50,837 nucleotides of DNA from NCBI GenBank assembly GCA_031254455.1, contig JAIRUI010000070.1:1-50837 (forward strand). The letters run 5' to 3'. Origin of the DNA: Chitinispirillales bacterium. Lineage in GTDB: Bacteria > Fibrobacterota > Chitinivibrionia > Chitinivibrionales > Chitinivibrionaceae. Positions 26,032-34,146 of the stretch are shown piece by piece. The position numbers were made by a program, and so were the translations under genes. The notes below the pieces were generated by a model. The model made no database searches and was not told the origin of the DNA. It saw only the letters and a list, made by a program, of their open reading frames with translations. Position 1 is the first letter of the stretch. Every line of letters begins with the position of its first letter.

Positions 26032-27093
26032 TTATCTTTGAAAATAATTTCTATTTATCCAATTTTTGTATTCGCCGCTTTTTATGTCCTCTACCCATTG
26101 TCTATTATTCAAATACCACCGCGCCGTTTTTTTCAGTCCGTCGTCAAACGAATATCTTTGTTTCCAGCCTAATTCCCTTTTTATTTTTGAACAGTCGATA
26201 GCGTATCTTCTGTCGTGTCCCGGGCGGTCTTTTACAAAAGTTATCAACTTTTTGTGGCAGTCTTTGTCTTTGCCTTGAATTTGCGCGACAGTTTCGCACA
26301 AAACGTTGACCAATTTAATGTTTTCCCATTCGTTTTCTCCGCCGATATTATAACTTTCACCCGTTTTTGCGTTGTTCATGATAGTCCAGACGGCGCCGTT
26401 GTGATCTTCGACAAAAAGCCAGTCGCGGATATTCTTTCCGTCGCCGTAAACGGGAAGCGGTTTTTCGTCAAGCATATTTTCAATCATCACGGGAATAAGT
26501 TTTTCAGGGAATTGATAATATCCGTAATTATTCGAGCAGTTTGAAAGCGTAACCGGAAGCCCGTAAGTATGAAAATACGCGTTTACCAAATGGTCGCTGC
26601 TCGCCTTTGAAGACGAGTAAGGACTTCTCGGCGAATATGGGGTGGTTTCGGTAAAATATCCGCTTTCGCCCAAACTTCCGAAAACCTCGTCGGTACTTAC
26701 GTGATGGAACAGTTTACCGTCAAAATTCTTCCAAAAATTCTTTGCGCATTCCAACAGATTAAAAGTTCCCAAAATATTTGTATTTATAAAATCCGCAGGT
26801 CCCAAAATCGACCTGTCCACGTGGCTTTCCGCGGCAAAGTGAACGACGGTGTCGATACTGTACTTTTCAAACGCCCGCTTAACCGCGTCGATATCGCAAA
26901 TATCGCCTTTGACAAAAATATAGCGCGTATCGTTTTGCAAATCCGCCAAATTTTGCAGATTTCCCGCATAAGTCAGTTTGTCGAAATTAACGATTTTTCC
27001 GTCAAAAGTCGTTTTTGTCAGCAAATATCTAATGAAATTCGAGCCGATAAATCCCGCGCCGCCCGTGACCATAATATTTTTCAGACTTCTCAT
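26032..27093 (-). CDS. rfbB: dTDP-glucose 4,6-dehydratase
   Basis: Short-chain dehydrogenase/epimerase-type enzyme that converts dTDP-glucose to dTDP-4-keto-6-deoxyglucose on the way to rhamnose and other deoxysugars. The NAD-binding motif VTGGAGFIGSNFIRYLL is at the N-terminus, VHFAAESHVDRSI and HVSTDEVFGSLG mark the active site, and YSSSKASSDHLV gives the YXXXK pair. The end (RPGHDRRYAID) is typical of RfbB. No rfbA, rfbC or rfbD is in the window. It starts 2 nt after the DUF4139 gene and is probably coupled to it, an odd pairing. Length (353 aa) is normal. Confidence 0.94.
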   Translation of the reverse strand: MRSLKNIMVTGGAGFIGSNFIRYLLTKTTFDGKIVNFDKLTYAGNLQNLADLQNDTRYIFVKGDICDIDAVKRAFEKYSIDTVVHFAAESHVDRSILGPADFINTNILGTFNLLECAKNFWKNFDGKLFHHVSTDEVFGSLGESGYFTETTPYSPRSPYSSSKASSDHLVNAYFHTYGLPVTLSNCSNNYGYYQFPEKLIPVMIENMLDEKPLPVYGDGKNIRDWLFVEDHNGAVWTIMNNAKTGESYNIGGENEWENIKLVNVLCETVAQIQGKDKDCHKKLITFVKDRPGHDRRYAIDCSKIKRELGWKQRYSFDDGLKKTARWYLNNRQWVEDIKSGEYKNWINRNYFQR

Positions 27094-27095
27094 TT

Positions 27096-28511
27096 TTACA
27101 TCTCGATTGTTGCGGTGTATTTCAAAACGACATCCTGCCCGGACGGAATATTCAACTCAAATCTTGCCGTGTTCGCGTCGATTTTTTTGTATTTGTCGTC
27201 GCTTTTTATACTCCACTTCCCATAAAGATTTCTTTCGTCAAATATCAGCGTAACACTCTCTTTCTTATGGTTAGAAAAAGTTATCTCCTTGACGAATTCC
27301 GTCTTTTGTTCGCTTAATTTTCTGTCGGAAATCTTTTTCTCAAAACACGAAATATCGAAAGCGTTTCCGCTTTTCAACGTAATTTCTTCGTTAATCGGAG
27401 TATGATTTATATTGTCTTCACCCAAAAAAACGTTGTTTGCGCCGTCTTTTTTGTACATCCTTACGACGCCTTTTGGAAACGGCATATCCAAATTATTCTT
27501 CTTTCCGGTTTCAAAAACGATTTCCGTTTGAACGTTAAGAGGATTTCCTTTTTCCAAAATTCCCCGCATAGCGCCGTATGAGCCGCTTTGAATACGATAG
27601 CGCTTTTTCACATTTATATTTTGTGCGGAAAACATTTCGATTTGCTTTTTCTGTCTGTCGTTTATAGATACGGGACTATTCACCGAGTACATGTGGTATT
27701 CGTCAACGCTTTTTTCCTCGACTCTGGGGGCTTCCCTCATTTTCTGCATTCCTGCGCCGTTATACATAACCGCGTCTGCGGACGCGGCGAGAAATCCGCC
27801 GCTTTCTCTGACCATATTTACATCGCCCGCCACCAAAGACAGTTTGGCGTTCTCAAACGACGCGCCCGACTGATTGGTAAGCGTTATCCAGGAAGTAATG
27901 GAAGCGGATTTGTCATTATCGGCAAGCAGTAAAACATAGTCGGCGTTCCATGAAATTTCGTTTGTAAGATACGAAACGTCAACGTTAAAGTCGCCCGTTT
28001 TTTGCGCCTGCACAATCCAGTTCATCGTAGGTTTTGCGTACAAGTTTTCTGGAATCTGAGGAAGCAGTATCTTGCCGTCGAATCCAAGCAGGATTTTACC
28101 GTTGACCTCAAACACCGGAAGAAAATTATTTGCGACTATTTTAGCGGAAACGTTTTTCTTGTCGCTCAAAATTTTATCTTCGTCTATAAGAGTAACTTCT
28201 TTCCCGACGTATTTTTCCAAAAGTTTTTCACGCGAAATCAAATCAAATTCGTAATTCTGTTCCAAAACGTTTAATCCGTCCTTTGAAACGACAATAAGCG
28301 ACTGCGGAATAATCGTCGCCGGCACGCCTTCAAACCGAATAGTCGAGATTCCTTTTGCAAGCGATATTTTACGGTTTTCCTGAACCAGCGCACGATTGCC
28401 GTTGTAAACCGTGAGATTAAGCGCCGTCCTGTTTTGCGGCAAAGACAACGCCTCCGTCGAAAAAACCGCGCCTGTAAAAACCACTAAAGCCAGCATCGCT
28501 TTTGTTTTCAT
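27096..28511 (-). CDS. Exported DUF4139-domain protein
   Basis: A 471-residue protein with a signal peptide (MKTKAMLALVVFTGAVFSTEALS). The body resembles DUF4139/MuiA-related proteins: an N-terminal strand-rich part (LTVYNGNRALVQENRKISL, with IRFEGVPATIIPQSL), a core WNADYVLLLADNDKSASITSWITLTNQSG, then a C-terminal region ending in a DVVLKYT strand. Unlike full-length MuiA it lacks a long coiled-coil. The role is unknown. GGAGAAG precedes the ATG, and rfbB follows after 2 nt. Confidence 0.78.
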   Translation of the reverse strand: MKTKAMLALVVFTGAVFSTEALSLPQNRTALNLTVYNGNRALVQENRKISLAKGISTIRFEGVPATIIPQSLIVVSKDGLNVLEQNYEFDLISREKLLEKYVGKEVTLIDEDKILSDKKNVSAKIVANNFLPVFEVNGKILLGFDGKILLPQIPENLYAKPTMNWIVQAQKTGDFNVDVSYLTNEISWNADYVLLLADNDKSASITSWITLTNQSGASFENAKLSLVAGDVNMVRESGGFLAASADAVMYNGAGMQKMREAPRVEEKSVDEYHMYSVNSPVSINDRQKKQIEMFSAQNINVKKRYRIQSGSYGAMRGILEKGNPLNVQTEIVFETGKKNNLDMPFPKGVVRMYKKDGANNVFLGEDNINHTPINEEITLKSGNAFDISCFEKKISDRKLSEQKTEFVKEITFSNHKKESVTLIFDERNLYGKWSIKSDDKYKKIDANTARFELNIPSGQDVVLKYTATIEM

Positions 28512-28629
28512 ACTTCTTCTCCTTAATAATAAATTACGGGATATGCCGCCGATCGTTCCCGCTAATTTGAATTTTACAAATATATTTTTACTTTATTGTT
28601 CCTAAAAATATTAAACGCCGCTTTATCGC

Positions 28630-29508
28630 TTATCTTCTTTTTTCTCGCCGCTTGAAAAATCTTATCAGCGGTTCAACGTACCCCGAAGCGGTTGAAAGCG
28701 AAATATTATCTATTTTTTTTGAAAAAAACAATCTTTCCAAATCTTCTTTCTTTTTTATGCGTTCGGATTTATAAAATTCGCGAAATTTTTTACTCCCCGT
28801 ATCTACAAGCGCTCTTTCTCCGGTTTCGGCGTCATATAATTCCAAAAGTCCTACGTTTATCAATTCGTTTTCTCGGGGGTCGTCAACGGAAATCGCAATA
28901 AAATCGTGCCTTCTTGTCGTAACCGAAAGTAATTTTTCAAAATTTTGCTCGCACATAAAGTCCGAAATACAAAAAATCACCGCTTTCTTCCTTTGAATTT
29001 GATTTATGTGCGCCAGCGCTTTAGAAATATCGGTTTTTTTGCCGGTCGGTTTGAAATACAACAACTCGCGAATCAGCGCAAGAGTATGATTTTTGCCCTT
29101 TTGCGGCGGAATGAATTTCTCTATTCTGTCGGAAAACATTAAAAGCCCGACACGGTCGTTGTTTTTTATTGCGGAAAACGCCAAAAGAGCGGCAAGTTCG
29201 GCGGTCATTTCGCTCTTGAACTGTTTTCTTGTCCCGAAATCTCCCGACGCCGAAACGTCCACCATGAGAATTACCGTAAGTTCCCGTTCTTCAACGTTGC
29301 GCTTGACAAACGGCTCGCCGGTTCTTGCCGTCACATTCCAGTCAATCATACGAACGTCGTCGCCTTCAAAGTACTTTCGCACATCGGCAAATTCCATTCC
29401 GTTACCTCTGAAAACCGTGTGGTATTCGCCGCCCATAATTGAGTCGATTATATGTCTTGTTTTGATTTCAATCCGCTTAACAGCCGATAAAACTTCGTTT
29501 GGAATCAT
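28630..29508 (-). CDS. DUF58-domain protein (MoxR-associated type)
   Basis: A protein of about 292 aa with the DUF58 core (GMEFADVRKYFEGDDVRMIDWNVTAR) followed by a VWA-like fold (ILMVDVSASGDFGT, with DXSXS, then VIFCISDFM). Such proteins usually work with a MoxR ATPase, but no MoxR gene is adjacent here. I chose ATG 29508 because a near-perfect AAGGAGG lies before it; an in-frame start at 29595 has none. No membrane segment is seen, unlike the membrane-bound DUF58 branch. Confidence 0.85.
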   Translation of the reverse strand: MIPNEVLSAVKRIEIKTRHIIDSIMGGEYHTVFRGNGMEFADVRKYFEGDDVRMIDWNVTARTGEPFVKRNVEERELTVILMVDVSASGDFGTRKQFKSEMTAELAALLAFSAIKNNDRVGLLMFSDRIEKFIPPQKGKNHTLALIRELLYFKPTGKKTDISKALAHINQIQRKKAVIFCISDFMCEQNFEKLLSVTTRRHDFIAISVDDPRENELINVGLLELYDAETGERALVDTGSKKFREFYKSERIKKKEDLERLFFSKKIDNISLSTASGYVEPLIRFFKRREKRR

Positions 29509-29635
29509 TTTTCCTCCTTGCTTTACCAAATCGGCGCTTTTATATCTTTTGGCGCTTTTAAACCGTATTAATTCTTTCGGTATAAGATATTTCACCCATT
29601 GCCGATTTACTATTTATAATATACTTTCTGCCGCA

Positions 29636-30715
29636 TTAAGTTTTCCCCGTATGTCCGAATCCTCTTACGCCGCGATTGGTTTGAGACAAATCCTCTTTTT
29701 CAATATAGTTTGCGGCGACGGATCTTGCCAAAACCGCCTGCGCGATTCTTTCGCCTCGATTTATCCAAAACGGCTCGTCGCTCAAATTTATCAGCAGAAC
29801 AAATACTTCGCCGCGATAGTCGGAGTCAACGGTTCCGGGTGAATTTAGAACGGTTATCCCGTTTTTATGCGCAAGACCGCTTCTTGGACGAATTTGCATT
29901 TCATAGCCGATAGGAATTTCAAAAACCAGCCCCGTCGGAATTAATTGACGCTGACCGGGTTCCAATATAATAGGGTCATGATTCGCCGCACGAATATCCG
30001 CCCCTGAAGAAAAAAGCGTCATTCTGCCTGGAAGCGGCAAATCAACATTATGCGCAAGTCGTTTAACGGAGACGGCAAGCGCGTTTTGCATAAACGAATA
30101 TAATGTTTTTAAGTTATTTTCAAAGTTTTTATTATTAGTCCCGTTTAACTTAAAAAACGGCATTCCGACGGATTTCGCGCCTTCGCCGTCGGTATCGCCG
30201 CGATCCCCTACCATCAATGTTTGACTCGGTTCGACGCCCATTATTTTACAAACTTCGCTAAAAATCCGCGGGCACGGCTTAAACGCTCCGAAATCTTCCG
30301 AAGAAAAACGAAAATCAAACAAATTTTTATCAAACCCAAGCGCCTCAACCCGTTCTTCGACAATTCCGTAATCGGATAAAACGGCTGTTTTTAACCCGGC
30401 GCTTTTACAATATTTAACAAAATTTATCAACTGCGGGCGATTTTTGTGAATTTTTAACGTTTTTATAAACGCGGGATAGAAAACCTCTTTTTCATAAGTG
30501 TTAGGAACTCCCGCAGCCGTCAATAATTCGCTTATTTCAAACAGTAATTTTTCTTTTGTTTCGAAATCGCGTCCCTGTAAAGAATGACGGGTTTTAAGGT
30601 ATTTAAAAAAATTAATATTATGCGGAAAACAATTCAATAAAGTCGTAATCCTTACGCTCTTTGTCATCGCGTACAACGTTCCGTCAACATCAAAAATTAT
30701 TCCTGAAAAAGACAT
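29636..30715 (-). CDS. Fusion of a HAD-family phosphatase and a dUTPase
   Basis: Residues 1-205 are a HAD hydrolase with a helical cap: nucleophile motif IIFDVDGTLYA (D9, D11), VLSDYG, FKPCPRIF and GDRGDTDGEGA. Residues 214-359 are a complete trimeric-type dUTPase with all five motifs: SSGADIRA, RPRSGLA, NSPGTVDSDYRGE, GERIAQAVL and RGVRGFGHTG. The frame is continuous and the internal ATG (30091) at the junction has no ribosome site, so the protein is probably made as one chain. The dUTPase yields dUMP and pyrophosphate; what the phosphatase part acts on is unknown, with a nucleotide monophosphate one possibility. It starts 3 nt after the aminotransferase stop. Confidence 0.88.
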   Translation of the reverse strand: MSFSGIIFDVDGTLYAMTKSVRITTLLNCFPHNINFFKYLKTRHSLQGRDFETKEKLLFEISELLTAAGVPNTYEKEVFYPAFIKTLKIHKNRPQLINFVKYCKSAGLKTAVLSDYGIVEERVEALGFDKNLFDFRFSSEDFGAFKPCPRIFSEVCKIMGVEPSQTLMVGDRGDTDGEGAKSVGMPFFKLNGTNNKNFENNLKTLYSFMQNALAVSVKRLAHNVDLPLPGRMTLFSSGADIRAANHDPIILEPGQRQLIPTGLVFEIPIGYEMQIRPRSGLAHKNGITVLNSPGTVDSDYRGEVFVLLINLSDEPFWINRGERIAQAVLARSVAANYIEKEDLSQTNRGVRGFGHTGKT

Positions 30716-30718
30716 CTT

Positions 30719-32026
30719 TTATTCTCCCGCAAGTTGTATGCAAGATTTATAAACGCTTTCAAAAACTTCTTCAAGTTCGTTTATCGACGTAGAAGAAAAC
30801 GCAATTCTCAATAATCCTTGCAGTTGAATTAAACCTATCAAATATTTTTCGGCAAGCAATACGCGCAATTTCTCGGCGTCTATGTTTTTTTTTGGGCAAA
30901 CGCACATAAAATATCCGGAATTAAACGGCAGAGCGTAAAAATAATCGGCGTACTTTTTATTTTTATCCAAAATTTCCTTAACTTTTTCGTAACGTTTTTT
31001 CAACAAATCAAATTTTTCCGCCTTTTCGGCTCGGTAATTGGGATGCTTATACGCCCTAACCAAAAGCGATTGGCTCATTTTTGACGCCGATGAAATTTGT
31101 TCGCGTATAAAACCGGATACTTTTTCTTCAAGCGCACGGTATAATTCTTTATTTCCGCCTTTAACTCCAAAGGTTAAGAATCCTGTTCTAAGTCCCCAAG
31201 CATAATCTTCTTTTGTCGCCGCATCGGCTTTTATCGCCAGAATATTTTCATGTGCGTCCGCCAAAAGAGAGAAAAACGATTCGGTAAAAATTCCGTTTTC
31301 AAAAACCAATCCGAAATACGCATCGTCGATTATTACAGATATTGAACTGCCGCGCTGCGCTTCTTCTACCAAAATATCCCGTATTTTATTCGCCTCTTCG
31401 ACGGTCGGAGTGTATCCTGTAGGATTGTTCGGAAAATTCAAAAGCAATACTTTTTTTCCTGCGCCGCCGTGAGATACCGCGTCGCGCAAACCTTCTATAT
31501 TGTATTTTCCGTCTATAGTAAACGTCGGATAAGTATCGTATTTCGCACCGGTCGAACGGCAAAAAACCAATTCGTAATTTTCCCAGAAATAGTCCGACAA
31601 AATAATTCTGTCGCCGGTTTCCAAAAACATTTGTCCCGCTATATAAATTGCATGCGTAAGAGCGGAAGTAACTACCGGAAGCGAAATCGGCACGCCTTTG
31701 AGAGACGGATTTTTTTCAAACATCATTTCATGCCAGATATTACGTAACTCATCGATACCGGAAGACGGCGCATACTGAAACGTGGTATAGCCTTCAAGTC
31801 GAGTAAGTTCCGCAAGCGACGGAAGACAGGCGGTCGATTTATCTTCTTCAAGCGCAATTCCTATCGTAGCGTTTATTTTGCAGCCGGACGCCTGTAACGA
31901 CTGAGACAAAATTCCATGTTTGGGGAAATACGCTTCTTTACCTTTTAACGATAAAACGTCAAGTATAGCGGGATTATTCTCTACTATTATTGCGTTTAGT
32001 TCCTGCGCCTGCAAATTAAAACTCAT
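30719..32026 (-). CDS. PLP-dependent aminotransferase, class I/II
   Basis: A 435-residue fold-type I aminotransferase. Visible features are LLLNFPNNPTGYTPT (NPTG), VIIDDAYFGLVF, and the PLP lysine segment KADAATKEDYAWGLRTGF, with LLRIAFSS at the C-terminal substrate carboxylate site. The long glycine-poor N-terminal extension and the DYAWGLRTG segment resemble a subgroup of predicted aminotransferases rather than AspC. The substrate is not known. GGAG lies 5 nt before ATG 32026. The HAD-dUTPase gene follows after 3 nt. Confidence 0.82.
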   Translation of the reverse strand: MSFNLQAQELNAIIVENNPAILDVLSLKGKEAYFPKHGILSQSLQASGCKINATIGIALEEDKSTACLPSLAELTRLEGYTTFQYAPSSGIDELRNIWHEMMFEKNPSLKGVPISLPVVTSALTHAIYIAGQMFLETGDRIILSDYFWENYELVFCRSTGAKYDTYPTFTIDGKYNIEGLRDAVSHGGAGKKVLLLNFPNNPTGYTPTVEEANKIRDILVEEAQRGSSISVIIDDAYFGLVFENGIFTESFFSLLADAHENILAIKADAATKEDYAWGLRTGFLTFGVKGGNKELYRALEEKVSGFIREQISSASKMSQSLLVRAYKHPNYRAEKAEKFDLLKKRYEKVKEILDKNKKYADYFYALPFNSGYFMCVCPKKNIDAEKLRVLLAEKYLIGLIQLQGLLRIAFSSTSINELEEVFESVYKSCIQLAGE

Positions 32027-32058
32027 ACGATCTCCGTTTTTTTATGAAAATAATATTT

Positions 32059-32079
32059 GCATACGATATATCGGCATAC
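32059..32079. promoter_or_regulatory. Direct repeat plus short palindrome in a divergent promoter region
   Basis: In the 153-bp gap between divergent genes, GCATAC occurs twice (32059-32064 and 32074-32079) around the perfect 10-bp palindrome CGATATATCG (32064-32073). Such an arrangement can be an operator, but no regulator can be named. Confidence 0.25.
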
Positions 32080-32179
32080 AATATAAAGAAGAAATTGATT
32101 AAGTGAAAGAATATCTTAAAATGGATAGTGCAATATATTATTTTCGTATAAAATATGTAATTATGTAAAAAAGAAAATC

Positions 32180-33460
32180 ATGACCGCTGCAAAAATATAT
32201 ATAGTTGAAAACGATAAAAAAAACGCGTATAAATTATCGCTTGCCGTCAAAAATAATTTATCGATAGACACCGTCTGTTTCGATAATGCGGAAGACGCGA
32301 TAAATTCGGCTAAAACCGAAAAAGAACAAGATGTTCAAGCGCTTGTACTCTCACTGAAACTTTCGATGGATAATTATACTCCGCTTGAAAACATTGCGAC
32401 AATTCTGATTACAAATCACATTCCGCTTCAAAGCAAACAAATGCTTCTTGCAAATAATCTGGTCGATACGGTCGCCGGCTACGGCGGTAAAAACATTACT
32501 TATATTATAAATATTATCCGACATATTTCTATTATTAAAGAAATAAGCGTGCTTTTAATTGAAAACGAAAGCGTTGTCGGAAAATTAGTTTCAAGAACTC
32601 TTTCGGCGTTGGGTGTCAGTATTATTGAAACTCCAGACTGTAAATCTGCGCAAAAAATTCTTGACGGCAACGATAAAATCCGTATAATTTTTATTGACGG
32701 CGATTCTCATGACGCTATACCGTTTATACGTAAACAAAGAGATAAATTCGGAAAATCGGATTTACCGATAGTCGCTCTCATAAACGAAAGCGCCGAAACC
32801 GAGAAATCGCTTGAATTGCTTCGTTCGGGAGCGATGGATTGCGTCAAAAAAGAATTTGCGGCTCCGGGAGCGCTGGAATATTTTCACACGCGAATCAGAC
32901 TTATTTTGCGGGCGGCGGTCTCATATTTTGAAATGGAAAAATCGGCAAATCTCGATATGCTTACAAATACGCTTAATCGCAGAAGTTTTTACGAAACAAG
33001 CGAGAATCTTTTTGCAAGTTTTGTACGCGGTAATATTTCTATTTCAATGATAGATATCGACGATTTTAAAAATATCAACGACATTTACGGACATTCGGCG
33101 GGCGACGCCGCACTTGTTTGTTTATGCGGCAAAATTAAGGAACAGATTCGTAAAACCGATGTTTTGGCAAGATTCGGGGGTGAAGAATTTTGTCTTTTAC
33201 TTGTGGGAACAGACGGCGAAAATGCAATCTTTAAGCTAGATCGAATAAGAAAATCGATAGAAGAAACGAAAGTAAAATATGAAGACAAAGAATTCGGATT
33301 TACAATTTCAATCGGCTGTTGCTGTGAAACGAAATCTTCCATAAAAGACATGATGGAAATTGCCGATAAACGTCTTTATTACGCAAAAAGACACGGAAAA
33401 AATTGTGTCGTAGGAAACGATTGCGGCGGCGATAATTCTGAGAATTTGTTGAAATTTTAA
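32180..33460 (+). CDS. Diguanylate cyclase with two receiver-like domains
   Basis: A 426-residue signalling protein. The first receiver-like domain (about 1-120) lacks a phosphoacceptor aspartate at the expected strand (ALVLSLKLS). The second (about 127-245) has one (IIFIDGDSHD) and a conserved-type lysine later. A GGDEF domain fills about 265-415, with intact GGEEF, metal-binding IDIDDFKNIND and the inhibitory RXXD site five residues before (RKTDVLARFGGEEF). It should make cyclic di-GMP under control of a kinase that is not in the window. The gene stands alone, divergent from the aminotransferase gene. Confidence 0.92.
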   Translation: MTAAKIYIVENDKKNAYKLSLAVKNNLSIDTVCFDNAEDAINSAKTEKEQDVQALVLSLKLSMDNYTPLENIATILITNHIPLQSKQMLLANNLVDTVAGYGGKNITYIINIIRHISIIKEISVLLIENESVVGKLVSRTLSALGVSIIETPDCKSAQKILDGNDKIRIIFIDGDSHDAIPFIRKQRDKFGKSDLPIVALINESAETEKSLELLRSGAMDCVKKEFAAPGALEYFHTRIRLILRAAVSYFEMEKSANLDMLTNTLNRRSFYETSENLFASFVRGNISISMIDIDDFKNINDIYGHSAGDAALVCLCGKIKEQIRKTDVLARFGGEEFCLLLVGTDGENAIFKLDRIRKSIEETKVKYEDKEFGFTISIGCCCETKSSIKDMMEIADKRLYYAKRHGKNCVVGNDCGGDNSENLLKF

Positions 33461-33468
33461 GTGAAAAT

Positions 33469-34146
33469 TTAAAATCTTTTTTCTATAAATAATTTATGTC
33501 GTTTTATTCCAAAACCTTTCATTCTTTTTACAAAAAAACCGGCCGTACGCAAATTTTGTTTGACGGCGCCCGCCGCCGTATAGGTCGCCGCCGTTGTGCC
33601 GATTTCGCTTTTTTCATAAAGTTTTTTGCAAATTTCTCCGCTCCACATTTCCGGATTTTTGTCAGGCGAATGTCCGTCAAGATACCAACAATCAATTTTT
33701 ACGTCAAGTTCATTCAAGAAATCGTTTACATCGCCGAAATACATATTGAAAATTACTTTTATTTCTCCGAACCGCCATACAACACAGTTGAATCCGTTTT
33801 TAATATTGCAAAATAATTCGTCGTAATTCATTAGAAACTCCGCGTAAATTTCGGGAAAATTCTTTAGATATTCAAAAATCATTTCGTCTATTTTAGTTTT
33901 GGGTAAAATGTGCTTTTCTACCGAAAAATATAGAATTTCGGCGGCGATAACGTCGTTTTCTCTCAGGCGGCATAAGGTAGCAAGCAAGTTTAATCCTGTT
34001 CCAAACCCTAACTCTCCAATAGCCAAATTTGCCGATTTTTTGACTTTTTCTACAATGCCGCACGTATCAACGAAAACAGACTTTGATTCTTCAAAGCCGT
34101 TTTCGTTTGAAAAATAACAATCGCCGTAGATAGGGTTTAACGTCAA
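33469..34146 (-). CDS. mnmD: tRNA 5-methylaminomethyl-2-thiouridine methyltransferase, MnmD type
   Basis: A 225-residue SAM-dependent methyltransferase corresponding to the first half of E. coli MnmC. Hallmarks are YFSNENGFEES (substrate loop), LGFGTGLNLL (SAM-binding), YLDGHSPDKNPEMWS, and TYTAAGAVKQNLRTAGF with KGFGIKRHK at the C-terminus. It completes the mnm5s2U modification at the tRNA wobble position. The start is TTG 34146, which directly follows the TAA of the GH94 gene in the same frame; no ATG is available before the conserved part. Confidence 0.88.
   Translation of the reverse strand: MTLNPIYGDCYFSNENGFEESKSVFVDTCGIVEKVKKSANLAIGELGFGTGLNLLATLCRLRENDVIAAEILYFSVEKHILPKTKIDEMIFEYLKNFPEIYAEFLMNYDELFCNIKNGFNCVVWRFGEIKVIFNMYFGDVNDFLNELDVKIDCWYLDGHSPDKNPEMWSGEICKKLYEKSEIGTTAATYTAAGAVKQNLRTAGFFVKRMKGFGIKRHKLFIEKRF

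Noticed and set aside
30089..30091. Separate dut gene starting at the internal ATG
   Set aside because: No ribosome site precedes this ATG and the frame is continuous with the HAD part.
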